The notes: generated by a model from the sequence alone, not told the origin. DNA of 49,591 bases from an uncultured Clostridia bacterium (GCA_947632335.1 CANROX010000011.1:1-49591); one strand, 5' to 3'; counted from the stretch's first letter, positions 8,603-16,782 are shown. Numbers and translations: made by a program.

Positions 8603-10108
8603 ATGAGTAAAGGTGTTCTTTCCTGGCTGGACAATTCCCAAGGGAAATACGGTGCAAAAGTGCTGTATAACGACACAAAAAATACTGTTACCTTTCATGA
8701 CTTTAACAGAAAAACAAAGTCTATCGGAACCTTTCTAAGTAATAAGATTTGTACTAACAGTCCGGTTGCAGTGCTGTCCGGCAGAAATGTAAACACCCCT
8801 GCCGCATATTTGGGCGTTGTAAGGGCAGGCTGCTTTTATGTGCCTATGGACCCTACGATGCCTGTAAAAAGGCTTAATCAGATTTTAGGCGTAATAAAGT
8901 CTAAGGTTATGATTGTTGACAGCGACAACCTTAAAATTGCAGAAAAACTTGATTTTAAGGGCAAAGTTTTTGTGCTGGAGGATATAATTGATACCAAAAT
9001 TAATGATGATATTCTTTTAAGGAGAACTGCTGATATTACAGAGAGCAGTCCTCTTTATGTAGTTTTTACCTCAGGTTCAACAGGTGTGCCAAAGGGCGTT
9101 GTTACCAGCCACAGCTCACTTATTTGCTACATAAATGGAATATGTAAGGTTCTTAACAGTAATGATAAAGATGTTTTGGGAAGTCAGTCGCCTCTTGATT
9201 ATATTGCTGCAGTAAGGGATATTTATATTCCCCTTAAAACCGGTGCGTCTACAGTTATTATTCCAAAAAATGAGTTTGCAATTCCTGTTAAGCTCTTTGA
9301 AACACTTAATAAATATAAGGTGAATACACTTTGCTGGAGTGTTGCAGGTATTGAAATTCCTGCAAAATTAAAGGGATTTTCACAGGGAAAACCGGAGTAT
9401 GTGGAAAAGGTTGTGTTTTCAGGCTCAGTTATCAATGGCAAGTACCTGGGAATATGGCAGGAAAATATGCCAAATGCCCGTTTTATCAATCAGTACGGCC
9501 CAACAGAAACAACTGCGTCCTGCACATATTTTGAGGTTGTGGACAAGGCAGATGAAAACACAGTTCTGCCTATTGGAAAGCCATATGATAACTATTCAGT
9601 ATTTTTGCTTGATAAGAAGGACAATCCTGTTGATAAGGGAAAAGTAGGAGAAATCTGCGTTGCGGGTCCGGGAGTAACCCTTGGTTATTATGGGGACTTT
9701 GAAAGAACATCACAGGTTTTTGTGCAAAATCCCCTTAACAAAAATTACAGGGAGATTATATATAAAACAGGTGACTTGGGTCACTTTGGAGCAGACGGAA
9801 ATCTTTACTTTAACGGCCGTAAGGACAGACAAATTAAGCATATGGGACATAGGGTGGAGCTTGAAGAAATTGAAAGGCTTGCCTATGAAATCAGCGGAAT
9901 TAACAGCTGTTATGCCATATACGATAAAACAAACGCACTGATTTATCTTTTTTATACGGGCAAGGCTGTTCCAAAGGAAATAACCCTTTATTTTCGTGAA
10001 AATTTCCCTGCATTTATGGTGCCCAGAAAAATTATAAATCTTAATGCTTTACCTGCTTTGCCAAACGGTAAGGTGGACAAGTCAAGGTTAGAAAAGTATT
10101 TTAAATAA
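8603..10108 (+). CDS. AMP-forming amino acid adenylation enzyme (DltA-like)
   Basis: A 501-residue ANL-superfamily ligase predicted to adenylate an amino acid and load it onto the carrier protein encoded next. Visible core motifs: FTSGSTGVPKG (155-165), YGPTE (298-302), TGD (389-391), GRKDRQIK (405-412) and NGK with catalytic Lys490. Asp199 in PLDY lies where DltA and NRPS adenylation domains bind the substrate amino group, so an amino acid substrate is likely. The segment around 272-276 is FSGSV, where DltA as I recall it has Cys at its selectivity position. There is no dltB or dltD nearby, so teichoic acid D-alanylation is not supported. The gap to the carrier gene is 16 nt. Confidence 0.85.
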   Translation: MSKGVLSWLDNSQGKYGAKVLYNDTKNTVTFHDFNRKTKSIGTFLSNKICTNSPVAVLSGRNVNTPAAYLGVVRAGCFYVPMDPTMPVKRLNQILGVIKSKVMIVDSDNLKIAEKLDFKGKVFVLEDIIDTKINDDILLRRTADITESSPLYVVFTSGSTGVPKGVVTSHSSLICYINGICKVLNSNDKDVLGSQSPLDYIAAVRDIYIPLKTGASTVIIPKNEFAIPVKLFETLNKYKVNTLCWSVAGIEIPAKLKGFSQGKPEYVEKVVFSGSVINGKYLGIWQENMPNARFINQYGPTETTASCTYFEVVDKADENTVLPIGKPYDNYSVFLLDKKDNPVDKGKVGEICVAGPGVTLGYYGDFERTSQVFVQNPLNKNYREIIYKTGDLGHFGADGNLYFNGRKDRQIKHMGHRVELEEIERLAYEISGINSCYAIYDKTNALIYLFYTGKAVPKEITLYFRENFPAFMVPRKIINLNALPALPNGKVDKSRLEKYFK

Positions 10109-10124
10109 AAGGAAAGGTATTGAT

Positions 10125-10352
10125 ATGGAAGTAATAAATAAAATATTAAGTGAATTAAGGCCGGATATTGATTTTGAAGAGGAAGACTCTCTTATCGACG
10201 GCAGTGTACTTGATTCATTTGATGTAGTTGCTCTTGTTAGCGAACTTGAAGATGAATTTGATATTGAAATAACACCGAATTACCTTATTCCGGAAAATTT
10301 TAATTCAGCAAAGGCAATTTATGCTTTAGTGCAGAAGTTACAGGACGAGTAA
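10125..10352 (+). CDS. Acyl/peptidyl carrier protein
   Basis: A 75-residue four-helix carrier protein. The phosphopantetheine attachment site is Ser31 in DSFD (30-33), followed by the acidic helix SELEDEFDIEI. It resembles the free-standing carrier proteins of Clostridia that work with adenylation enzymes, rather than fatty-acid AcpP (usual motif DSLD) or DltC (DSMG). AGGAAAGG precedes the ATG. One base separates it from the decarboxylase gene, implying tight co-expression. A phosphopantetheinyl transferase is not in the window. Confidence 0.88.
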   Translation: MEVINKILSELRPDIDFEEEDSLIDGSVLDSFDVVALVSELEDEFDIEITPNYLIPENFNSAKAIYALVQKLQDE

Positions 10353-10353
10353 A

Positions 10354-11523
10354 ATGGATGACAAAATTTTAGAAAGTTTAGCTGGGGGGATAGGCACACC
10401 CTCCTATATTTTTGATACAGACCAATTTGAAAGCCGTACAAACCTTGTGAAAACCGTCTTTGGGGAAAAGGTGGATATTTGTTTTTCAATTAAAGCAAAT
10501 CCATTTTTACTTTGCAATCTTCCAAAGGCCTTTTCTAAAATTGAGGTTTGTTCCCCGGGTGAACTTACAATTTGCGAAAAAGTGGGAATAGATATGTCAA
10601 AGGTTATTTTTTCGGGTGTCAACAAAACCGAGAAAGACATTGACAGAGCTATGAATAACAGTGTAGGAGTCTTTACGGTTGAAAGCTATCTTCATCTTGA
10701 CCTTATAAATAAATCGGCTATAAAAAAGGGAATGACAGTCCCCGTGCTTATCCGACTTACCGGAGGCAGTCAGTTTGGTATGGACGAGAATGATATAGAG
10801 GATATTGTAAGAAACAGGGAAGAATATAAGGGTGTTAAAATTATAGGTATTCACTACTTTACAGGAACCCAAAAGAGAAAGGCAAAGACAATTATAAAAG
10901 AGCTTGATTATGTAATGGGTTTTATTGATGGCATTAGAGAGAAGTACAATTTTACCTTTGATAATCTGGAATACGGCACAGGATTAGCCGTTGATTATTT
11001 TGCCGAAAATGCCTATGAACTTGAGGAGGAAAGGCTTAACTCTATAGCAGGAAAAATACGGGAGGTTGGGGAAAAAATCCATCTTACCGTTGAAATGGGA
11101 AGATTTTTTGCCTGCACCTGCGGTTACTATCTTACAAAGGTGATTGACGCAAAGACTAACCACGGGGTTAATTACTGTATTGTTGACGGAGGAATTAACC
11201 ATATTAAATATGACGGACAGATACAGGGTATGCAGATACCTGAAATTTATCACATAGGTGAGAAAAAATCTGATTTGAAGAGTTGGACAATTTGCGGGAG
11301 CCTTTGCACAACGGCAGATGTTCTTGCCAGAAATGTTGAGCTGGACAATTTGCGTATTGGCGACATTTTGGTGTTTAAGAGAACAGGCGCCTACTCATCA
11401 ACGGAGGGTATGGCAATTTTCCTAAGTCGGGAAATGCCCAGGATTTTACTTTACTCACAGAAAAGCGGTATTAAGATTGTCAGGGACTTTATTTATTCTG
11501 ACATCGTTAACACCCCTATTTAA
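10354..11523 (+). CDS. Fold type III PLP-dependent decarboxylase (LysA/BtrK-like)
   Basis: A 389-residue alanine-racemase-fold decarboxylase. PLP-binding Lys47 lies in SIKANP. The HIGS motif of true diaminopimelate decarboxylases is replaced by HYFTG (167-171), and the C-terminal active-site segment reads CGSLCTTAD (Cys318) rather than the canonical CESGD; Tyr347 is in GAYS. This pattern fits relatives that act on carrier-bound substrates, such as BtrK of butirosin synthesis (glutamyl-carrier decarboxylase) and the exosortase-associated decarboxylases, which also sit beside an AMP ligase and a carrier protein. I infer that it decarboxylates the aminoacyl group on the 10125 product. It should not be named lysA. 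Confidence 0.85.
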   Translation: MDDKILESLAGGIGTPSYIFDTDQFESRTNLVKTVFGEKVDICFSIKANPFLLCNLPKAFSKIEVCSPGELTICEKVGIDMSKVIFSGVNKTEKDIDRAMNNSVGVFTVESYLHLDLINKSAIKKGMTVPVLIRLTGGSQFGMDENDIEDIVRNREEYKGVKIIGIHYFTGTQKRKAKTIIKELDYVMGFIDGIREKYNFTFDNLEYGTGLAVDYFAENAYELEEERLNSIAGKIREVGEKIHLTVEMGRFFACTCGYYLTKVIDAKTNHGVNYCIVDGGINHIKYDGQIQGMQIPEIYHIGEKKSDLKSWTICGSLCTTADVLARNVELDNLRIGDILVFKRTGAYSSTEGMAIFLSREMPRILLYSQKSGIKIVRDFIYSDIVNTPI

Positions 11524-11601
11524 TAAAAGCCGTGATATTTTAAAAATATTTTCATATATGTTTATTGTTGTGTTTTTAGTGATATATTATGATAAAATCT
11601 A

Positions 11602-11630
11602 TTGCAAATCATAATAATAGGTGATATAAT
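11602..11630 (+). promoter_or_regulatory. Promoter for the phosphatase-rimI-tsaD operon, -10 inside a palindrome
   Basis: TTGCAA (11602-11607), 17-bp spacer, TATAAT (11625-11630). The -10 box lies inside a 17-bp inverted repeat, AGGTGAT (11619-11625), ATA, ATCACCT (11629-11635), which looks like an operator. Confidence 0.65.
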
Positions 11631-11653
11631 CACCTTAAGTGGCACCTATTTTT
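11616..11653 (+). terminator. Possible terminator of the ligase/carrier/decarboxylase cassette
   Basis: Arms AATAGGTG (11616-11623) and CACCTATT (11643-11650), followed by TTT. Readthrough RNA from the upstream cassette could fold this way. RNA started at the overlapping promoter would lack the left arm. Confidence 0.45.
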
Positions 11654-11716
11654 ATACATAGGCGATATAGGATGATTTTTTGATTTTGAGAACCTTATTT
11701 TTAGGAGGTTTTAGTT

Positions 11717-12190
11717 GTGAACAAAGTCTTATTTGTATGCACAGGCAATACCTGTCGCTCACCAATGGCGGAGGGTATTTTTAATAAATTGGCAGAAGAA
11801 TATGGAATTGATACTGTAGCAGAAAGTGCAGGCCTTAATACAACAGACGGACTTCCTGCGTCGGAAAATGCTGTAAAAGTATGCGATGAAATCGGTATTG
11901 ATATAAGTAAGCATAAGTCAAGATGTTTTAAAAATATTAATCCTGAAGAATATTCAAGATTTTTCACTATGAGTTTTGAACACACAAATCTTCTCATTGA
12001 AATGGGTGTGCCTCACAACAAAATTGAAGTTCTTGCAGGTATTGACCATGGTGTGCCTGACCCGTATGGATTTGGTATGGGAATTTACCGTTCAAGCAGG
12101 GATATTATTAAAAGGTGTATTGAAAAATCCCTAAAAAAACACCTGAAAGATATTAAGAAAGATGTTACTGAAGATAGTGAGAATGAATGA
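11717..12190 (+). CDS. Low molecular weight protein-tyrosine phosphatase
   Basis: A 157-residue LMW-PTP. The active-site loop C8-TGNTC-R14 (CX5R) is followed by SPMAE, and the general acid is Asp115 in DPYG. Start is GTG 11717, set by AGGAGG (11703-11708) 8 nt upstream. Family members dephosphorylate tyrosine or arginine residues (YwlE-type) or low-molecular-weight phosphates; sequence alone does not decide. It leads an operon with rimI and tsaD and overlaps the rimI reading frame. Confidence 0.9.
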   Translation: MNKVLFVCTGNTCRSPMAEGIFNKLAEEYGIDTVAESAGLNTTDGLPASENAVKVCDEIGIDISKHKSRCFKNINPEEYSRFFTMSFEHTNLLIEMGVPHNKIEVLAGIDHGVPDPYGFGMGIYRSSRDIIKRCIEKSLKKHLKDIKKDVTEDSENE

Positions 12191-12617
12191 GGATAATATT
12201 CATTCGTTTAAGGAAATTGAAGATGAATGTTTCAGCAGTCCCTGGTCTTTGAACAGCTTTAAAGCAGAGCTTAAAAAGGTTGGGGCTTGCTTTTATCTTG
12301 CAGAGTATGAGGGCATACCTGCCGGATATATTGGTTTTAATACCGTTCTTGACGAGGGGTACATAGCGAATGTGGGCGTCAAAAAATCCTTTAGAAGAAA
12401 GGGTGTTGCCAAGGCGCTCCTCTGTAAAGTAATTGAAAAGGCAAAGGCAGAAAATCTTTCCTTTGTCACCTTGGAAGTGAGAAAAAGCAATCTGCCTGCC
12501 ATAAACCTTTATAATAGCTATGGCTTTGAAAATAACGGCGTAAGGAAAAATTTTTACCGCAATCCTGCAGAGGATGGTTTGATATTAACTAAATTTCTGA
12601 AAAGGGAAGAAAAATGA
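12162..12617 (+). CDS. rimI: Ribosomal protein S18-alanine N-acetyltransferase RimI (GNAT)
   Basis: A 151-residue GNAT acetyltransferase. The acetyl-CoA-binding motif A is GVKKSFRRKGVAKALL (about residues 72-87), followed by LEVRKSN and LYNSYGF, which are typical of RimI. It lies directly before tsaD with a 4-nt ATGA overlap, the usual RimI context in Firmicutes. Start at ATG 12162 keeps the first strand of the fold (LKIVRMNEDNI) although the ribosome binding site is weak; ATG 12183 is the alternative. Target specificity for S18 is inferred from family and context. Confidence 0.85.
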   Translation: MLLKIVRMNEDNIHSFKEIEDECFSSPWSLNSFKAELKKVGACFYLAEYEGIPAGYIGFNTVLDEGYIANVGVKKSFRRKGVAKALLCKVIEKAKAENLSFVTLEVRKSNLPAINLYNSYGFENNGVRKNFYRNPAEDGLILTKFLKREEK

Positions 12618-13624
12618 AAATACTTGGAATTGAAAGCTCCTGTGACGAAACAGCCGCCTCTGTTGTTGAGGACGGAAGAAAAGTTCTCTCAAATGTAGTT
12701 GCAAGTCAGGTAGAGGAGCATAAATTATACGGCGGCGTCGTTCCGGAAATTGCATCACGCCGTCACGCTGAATGTATCAGTCAGGTTGTAAAACAGGCCC
12801 TTACAGACGCAGATATAACTGTTGATGAGGTTGACGCCATTGGCGTTACCCACGCACCGGGCCTTATTGGGGCGCTGCTTGTGGGTGTTAATTTTGCTAA
12901 GGCTCTTTCCTATGCTACAGGTAAACCCCTTGTGCCAACTCATCATCTAAGAAGTCATATTGCCTCGAACTATATTTCTAATATGGAACTAAAGCCTCCG
13001 TTTATGTGCCTTGTTGTATCCGGTGGACACAGCCATATTGTTAATGTAGAGGACTACACAAAAATGAAAGTTATAGGCAGAACAAGAGATGACGCAGCAG
13101 GGGAGGCATTTGACAAGGCGGCAAGAACTTTGGGTATGAGTTATCCCGGCGGAATTTCTATGGACAAAGAGGCGGAAAATGGAGACCCCTTTGCCTTTAA
13201 ACTTCCAAGGCCGGTTGTTGCCGGCAGTCCCTATGACTTTTCTTTCAGCGGACTAAAGACCGCCATTATAAATACAATCCACAACCTTAGCCAAAAGGGT
13301 GAGGAAATTCCAAAGGCAGACCTGTGCGCCTCCTTTCGCTGGGCTGTGGTGGATTGTCTTGTAACAAATTTTTTAAGTGCGGCAAAAAATTATAAGGTGA
13401 ACACACTGGTTATTGCAGGCGGCGTTTCTGCAAATTCGCTACTTAGAAAAAGGCTTAAAGAGGAATGTATTAAACTGGGATTTAATCTATATATGCCGGA
13501 GAAAAAATATTGTGGCGACAACGGGGCTATGGTGGCAAGTCAAGCATACTATGAATTTCTTGACGGAAATTTAGCCTCCCTTAACCTTAATGCAGTTGCC
13601 ACCTTGGAAATAGATTACAGATAG
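12614..13624 (+). CDS. tsaD: tRNA N6-adenosine threonylcarbamoyltransferase TsaD
   Basis: Transfers the threonylcarbamoyl group to A37 of ANN-decoding tRNAs (t6A synthesis), working with TsaB, TsaC and TsaE. The 336-residue ASKHA-fold protein begins with ILGIESSCDETAAS, carries the metal-ligand pair H111 and H115 (HLRSH), the nucleotide-binding VSGGHSHI near 143, and AGGVSAN near 275. Length is normal for the family. AGGGAAG precedes the ATG, and the gene overlaps rimI by 4 nt. tsaB, often adjacent, is not in the window. A terminator follows immediately. Confidence 0.97.
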   Translation: MKILGIESSCDETAASVVEDGRKVLSNVVASQVEEHKLYGGVVPEIASRRHAECISQVVKQALTDADITVDEVDAIGVTHAPGLIGALLVGVNFAKALSYATGKPLVPTHHLRSHIASNYISNMELKPPFMCLVVSGGHSHIVNVEDYTKMKVIGRTRDDAAGEAFDKAARTLGMSYPGGISMDKEAENGDPFAFKLPRPVVAGSPYDFSFSGLKTAIINTIHNLSQKGEEIPKADLCASFRWAVVDCLVTNFLSAAKNYKVNTLVIAGGVSANSLLRKRLKEECIKLGFNLYMPEKKYCGDNGAMVASQAYYEFLDGNLASLNLNAVATLEIDYR

Positions 13625-13656
13625 AAAGGTTGTATTGTTTGGTACAATCTTTTTTC
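13625..13656 (+). terminator. Terminator after tsaD
   Basis: Arms AGGTTGTA (13627-13634) and TACAATCT (13643-13650), with one G-T pair, followed by TTTTT. Confidence 0.8.
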
Positions 13657-13688
13657 TATTTTAGAATTATTATTTGTGTGCTTTATCG

Positions 13689-13694
13689 TATAAT
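13689..13694 (+). promoter_or_regulatory. Probable -10 element for the transglutaminase-like gene
   Basis: TATAAT at 13689-13694; the -35 position (ATTATT, 13666-13671) is poor. Transcription from here would begin about 10 nt before the GGGGTGA ribosome binding site at 13712, which supports a start near 13725. Confidence 0.4.
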
Positions 13695-13724
13695 ATATAG
13701 AAATACATTATGGGGTGAATTTTT

Positions 13725-15053
13725 ATAAAAAAATTACTATCAATTATCCTGGCTTTGGGGATTGTTTTAAACATTAGTACAGGTTTTTCAGGCTGTATAT
13801 TTGACGGAAAAAGCCAAAGAGATGTGCTGAAAACCTCCACTACATTTCCTCCTACAGACAAGGATAATGAGTACAGGGACATAAATACACAAAATAAAAA
13901 AAATAATAAATACTACAGGCCTAAAAAAATAAAGATTGGCTATAAATCTCTTACCACAAAAGAGCAAAGGGACTTTTACATTGAGCTTAGAAAAAGCATT
14001 GGGGAAGTTGCGGAAGAAACCACAGAGGACAATCTATATCCCTGCAAAATGGTAAGTCACAGCGGAGTTGTACTGACCCAGGCGGAAATCAGACTTGTTA
14101 TTTCCGCTGTTAAGATGGATAATCCAACAGTCTTTTGGCTGGCAGACCATTTTGGCTACAGCAACACAAATGACTATACGGCAATTCAGCTTTACAGCTA
14201 TGCGTCGCCGGAAAAAATAAAAAAGATGAATGATGAGCTGTTTAAGTCGGCTAATAAAATTCTTGCATCTCTTGAAGATGGTTTAGATGAATATTCCCTT
14301 GAACTGAAAATTCACAACAAAATTATAGATATGTGCAAATATGCAGATAATGTAAAGTCGTCAAAAGATGATTACCTTGCATTTACAGCCTATGGGGTCC
14401 TTGTAAATGGCAGTGCTGTGTGCGAGGGATACTCAAAGACATTTCAGTATCTCCTTAGCCAGCTGGGCATTGAGTCTGCCACAATTATGGGCAAGGGAAG
14501 CTCGGAACTCCATATGTGGAATGCAGTTAAAATAAACGGAAACTGGTATTATGTTGATGTAGGCTGGGACGACAGCAAAGAGTATTCAAAATACGACTAC
14601 TTTAACATTACAACAGAAGAGATAAAGGCTGACCACACAATCAGCAAGCTGTATGCTGACTGTACCTCTGATGAGGTTACCGGTAAAAATGGAGAAACGG
14701 CAATTAATTTTAATCATTTTATTCCAAAGTGCAATAGTGTTGAGGAAAATTACTATGTGAAAAGCACTCCTCATTTCACAGACCTATACTCATATGAAAA
14801 CTATGAAATGACAAATGCTCTCTACGAAACTGCTAATAACAGGGACAGCTACTTTAGTTTTTACATTGACCCGCTGTACCTTGATTATTCCGGCGCAGTA
14901 GAAAATCTTTTCCATTCGGGAGACCAGCTTTTCTTCACATATATAGATACGGTAAATTCTATGTACCCCGAAAATTTTATTGATAAGGGACATATTTATA
15001 TTGTTAAAAAGAAAAATTTATCAGTGGTAACAGTTAAGTTAAAATACGAATAA
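13725..15053 (+). CDS. Transglutaminase-like (cysteine protease fold) lipoprotein, non-ATG start
   Basis: A 442-residue predicted lipoprotein. Reading from ATA 13725 gives (M)KKLLSIILALGIVL..., a textbook type II signal peptide ending in the lipobox FSGC. The transglutaminase core has Cys in VCEGYSKTFQYLL, His in HMWNAV and Asp in YYVDVGWDD, the usual catalytic triad. GGGGTGA (13712-13718) stands 6 nt before ATA, and no ATG, GTG or TTG fits the signal peptide. TTG 13755 is in frame but would delete most of it. An ATG at 13710 meets TGA after one codon. It is followed after 15 nt by pyrK, with no visible promoter between. The substrate is unknown. Confidence 0.75.
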   Translation: MKKLLSIILALGIVLNISTGFSGCIFDGKSQRDVLKTSTTFPPTDKDNEYRDINTQNKKNNKYYRPKKIKIGYKSLTTKEQRDFYIELRKSIGEVAEETTEDNLYPCKMVSHSGVVLTQAEIRLVISAVKMDNPTVFWLADHFGYSNTNDYTAIQLYSYASPEKIKKMNDELFKSANKILASLEDGLDEYSLELKIHNKIIDMCKYADNVKSSKDDYLAFTAYGVLVNGSAVCEGYSKTFQYLLSQLGIESATIMGKGSSELHMWNAVKINGNWYYVDVGWDDSKEYSKYDYFNITTEEIKADHTISKLYADCTSDEVTGKNGETAINFNHFIPKCNSVEENYYVKSTPHFTDLYSYENYEMTNALYETANNRDSYFSFYIDPLYLDYSGAVENLFHSGDQLFFTYIDTVNSMYPENFIDKGHIYIVKKKNLSVVTVKLKYE

Positions 15054-15068
15054 AAGGGAGGACAGTTA

Positions 15069-15824
15069 ATGAAGTATGACGCACAGAAATTTCTTGTAAT
15101 AAAGAATGAGGAAATTGCATCAGGAATTTTTGATATGTGGGTGGAAAACAGGGATATTTCAGCCTTGGCAAAGCCGGGACAGTTTGCCCATATACTTGTA
15201 CCCGGAAAAACCCTGAGAAGACCCATTTCAATTTGTGACGCAGACAAATCCTGCCTTAGACTTGTATATCAGGTTAAGGGCGAGGGAACGGAAATTCTTT
15301 CCAAAATTAAAAAAGGTGAAAAGATAGATATTCTTGCTCCGCTTGGCAGGGGCTTTGATATTAAGAAAAATAAAAAGTACTGCTTTATAGGCGGCGGTAT
15401 CGGTGTTCCTCCAATGCTCTATGCCTCAAAGCAGACTGAAAAGCCTGTTGTAATTACAGGTTTTAGAAATAAGGATTTAGTAATTTTGCAAGGTGATTTC
15501 CGCAGGGACAACTGTGAACTATACCTTACTACCGATGACGGAACATTGGGGAGAAAGGCGTTTGTTACAGATGTACTTAAAGAAAAGTTAAATGAAATTG
15601 ATGAGGTTTGCGCCTGCGGTCCAATTCCGATGCTAAGGGCAATTTCGCAGATGTGTAACGAAAATGACATACCCTGTCAAATCAGCCTTGAAGAAAGAAT
15701 GGGATGCGGAATAGGAGCCTGTCTTGTCTGTGCCTGTGAGGTAAGGAGAAACGACGGTACCAAAGATTATGTTCATGTATGCAAGGACGGTCCTGTATTT
15801 GACAGCAAGGAGGTAGTATTCTAA
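15069..15824 (+). CDS. pyrK: Dihydroorotate dehydrogenase B electron-transfer subunit PyrK
   Basis: The FAD and [2Fe-2S] subunit that passes electrons from the PyrD FMN to NAD+ in pyrimidine synthesis. The 251-residue protein shows the ferredoxin-reductase flavin motif RRPISI (about residue 47), an NAD-binding glycine stretch (GGGIGVPP, about 108) and the C-terminal cysteine cluster MGCGIGACLVCAC...HVC that holds the Fe-S centre. AGGGAGGA precedes the ATG. Its stop overlaps the pyrD ATG by one base. Other pyr genes are absent and no PyrR attenuator was seen upstream. Confidence 0.96.
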   Translation: MKYDAQKFLVIKNEEIASGIFDMWVENRDISALAKPGQFAHILVPGKTLRRPISICDADKSCLRLVYQVKGEGTEILSKIKKGEKIDILAPLGRGFDIKKNKKYCFIGGGIGVPPMLYASKQTEKPVVITGFRNKDLVILQGDFRRDNCELYLTTDDGTLGRKAFVTDVLKEKLNEIDEVCACGPIPMLRAISQMCNENDIPCQISLEERMGCGIGACLVCACEVRRNDGTKDYVHVCKDGPVFDSKEVVF

Positions 15825-16735
15825 TGGCAGATTTATCAGTTAATGTTGCCGGCGTTCACTTTAATTCCCCTCTTATTGCGGCGTCAGGTACTTTTGGTTT
15901 TGGACATGAGTACAGCGAATTTTTTAAATTATCAGAGCTTGGAGGTATTTCCTGCAAGGGTATCACCCTTAAAAAGAGGCTGGGAAATCCGCCTCCCAGA
16001 ATTGCTGAAACTCCCAGCGGTATAATTAATGCAGTAGGTCTGCAAAATCCCGGTGTTGACCACTTTATTGAAAAGGATTTGCCATGGCTTAAAGAGCAGG
16101 GTACGGTTATAATTGCAAATATTGCAGGCAACACCTCTGAGGAGTATGCAATGATGGCGGACAAACTTAGTGAAACTGATGTTGATATGATAGAGCTTAA
16201 TATAAGCTGTCCCAATGTTAAAAGCGGAGGCGTACAGTTTGGTACCTCCTGTGAAAGCGTTGGAGCTATTACAGGACTTGTCAGAAAGCACTGCACAAAG
16301 CCCCTTGTTGTAAAGCTAAGCCCCAATGTTACAGATATTGCGGAAATAGCAAAGTCGGCAGAGGCTGCCGGCGCAGACGCAATTTCTATGATTAATACCC
16401 TGACGGGGATGAGAATTGATATTGAAACCCAAAGACCCATTATTCGTAATAATACAGGGGGACTGTCAGGTCCTGCTGTTTTTCCTGTTGCTGTAAGAAT
16501 GGTGTGGCAGGTTGCCAATGCAATTAATATTCCCATAATAGGTATGGGCGGTATTTCAAAATGGCAGGACGCTGTGGAAATGCTTATGGCAGGTGCAGCG
16601 GCGTTGCAAATTGGTACCTGTATGTTTACCGACCCTTATGCACCTGTTAAGATTAATGCAGGTATTAGTGAATATATGGACAGGAAGGGTATTAAGTCTG
16701 TAAGTGAGATTACAGGCTCCGTCAGTCCATGGTAA
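15824..16735 (+). CDS. pyrD: Dihydroorotate dehydrogenase B catalytic subunit PyrD
   Basis: Oxidises dihydroorotate to orotate with FMN, passing electrons to PyrK. The 303-residue TIM barrel has catalytic Cys in NISCPN (about residue 130), the substrate/FMN segment NAVGLQNPG (about 68), KLSPN (about 165) and the C-terminal GMGGI phosphate-binding loop. Type 1B is shown by the catalytic Cys and the translationally coupled pyrK (1-nt overlap). No clear terminator follows, so readthrough into the DUF421 gene is possible. Confidence 0.97.
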   Translation: MADLSVNVAGVHFNSPLIAASGTFGFGHEYSEFFKLSELGGISCKGITLKKRLGNPPPRIAETPSGIINAVGLQNPGVDHFIEKDLPWLKEQGTVIIANIAGNTSEEYAMMADKLSETDVDMIELNISCPNVKSGGVQFGTSCESVGAITGLVRKHCTKPLVVKLSPNVTDIAEIAKSAEAAGADAISMINTLTGMRIDIETQRPIIRNNTGGLSGPAVFPVAVRMVWQVANAINIPIIGMGGISKWQDAVEMLMAGAAALQIGTCMFTDPYAPVKINAGISEYMDRKGIKSVSEITGSVSPW

Positions 16736-16751
16736 TAAAATAGGAAAAATA

Positions 16752-16782
16752 AGAATAATACACAGGTAAAATCATCATAATA
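16752..16782 (+). promoter_or_regulatory. Candidate forespore (SigG/SigF-like) promoter before the DUF421 gene
   Basis: AGAATA (16752-16757), 18-bp spacer, CATAATA (16776-16782) resembles the SigG pattern GnATA-N17/18-CATnnTA. The match is short and lies in AT-rich DNA. Confidence 0.3.

Noticed and set aside
8603-10352. dltA-dltC of a teichoic acid D-alanylation operon
   Set aside because: No dltB or dltD is nearby, the carrier motif is DSFD rather than DSMG, and a PLP decarboxylase follows instead.
10354-11523. Diaminopimelate decarboxylase (lysA)
   Set aside because: The HIGS and CESGD specificity motifs are replaced, and the gene is locked to an adenylation/carrier pair. It is a fold relative rather than a true LysA.
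15856-16536. 226-codon minus-strand frame opposite pyrD
   Set aside because: It is antisense to a clearly conserved gene, has no ribosome binding site and no recognisable domain.
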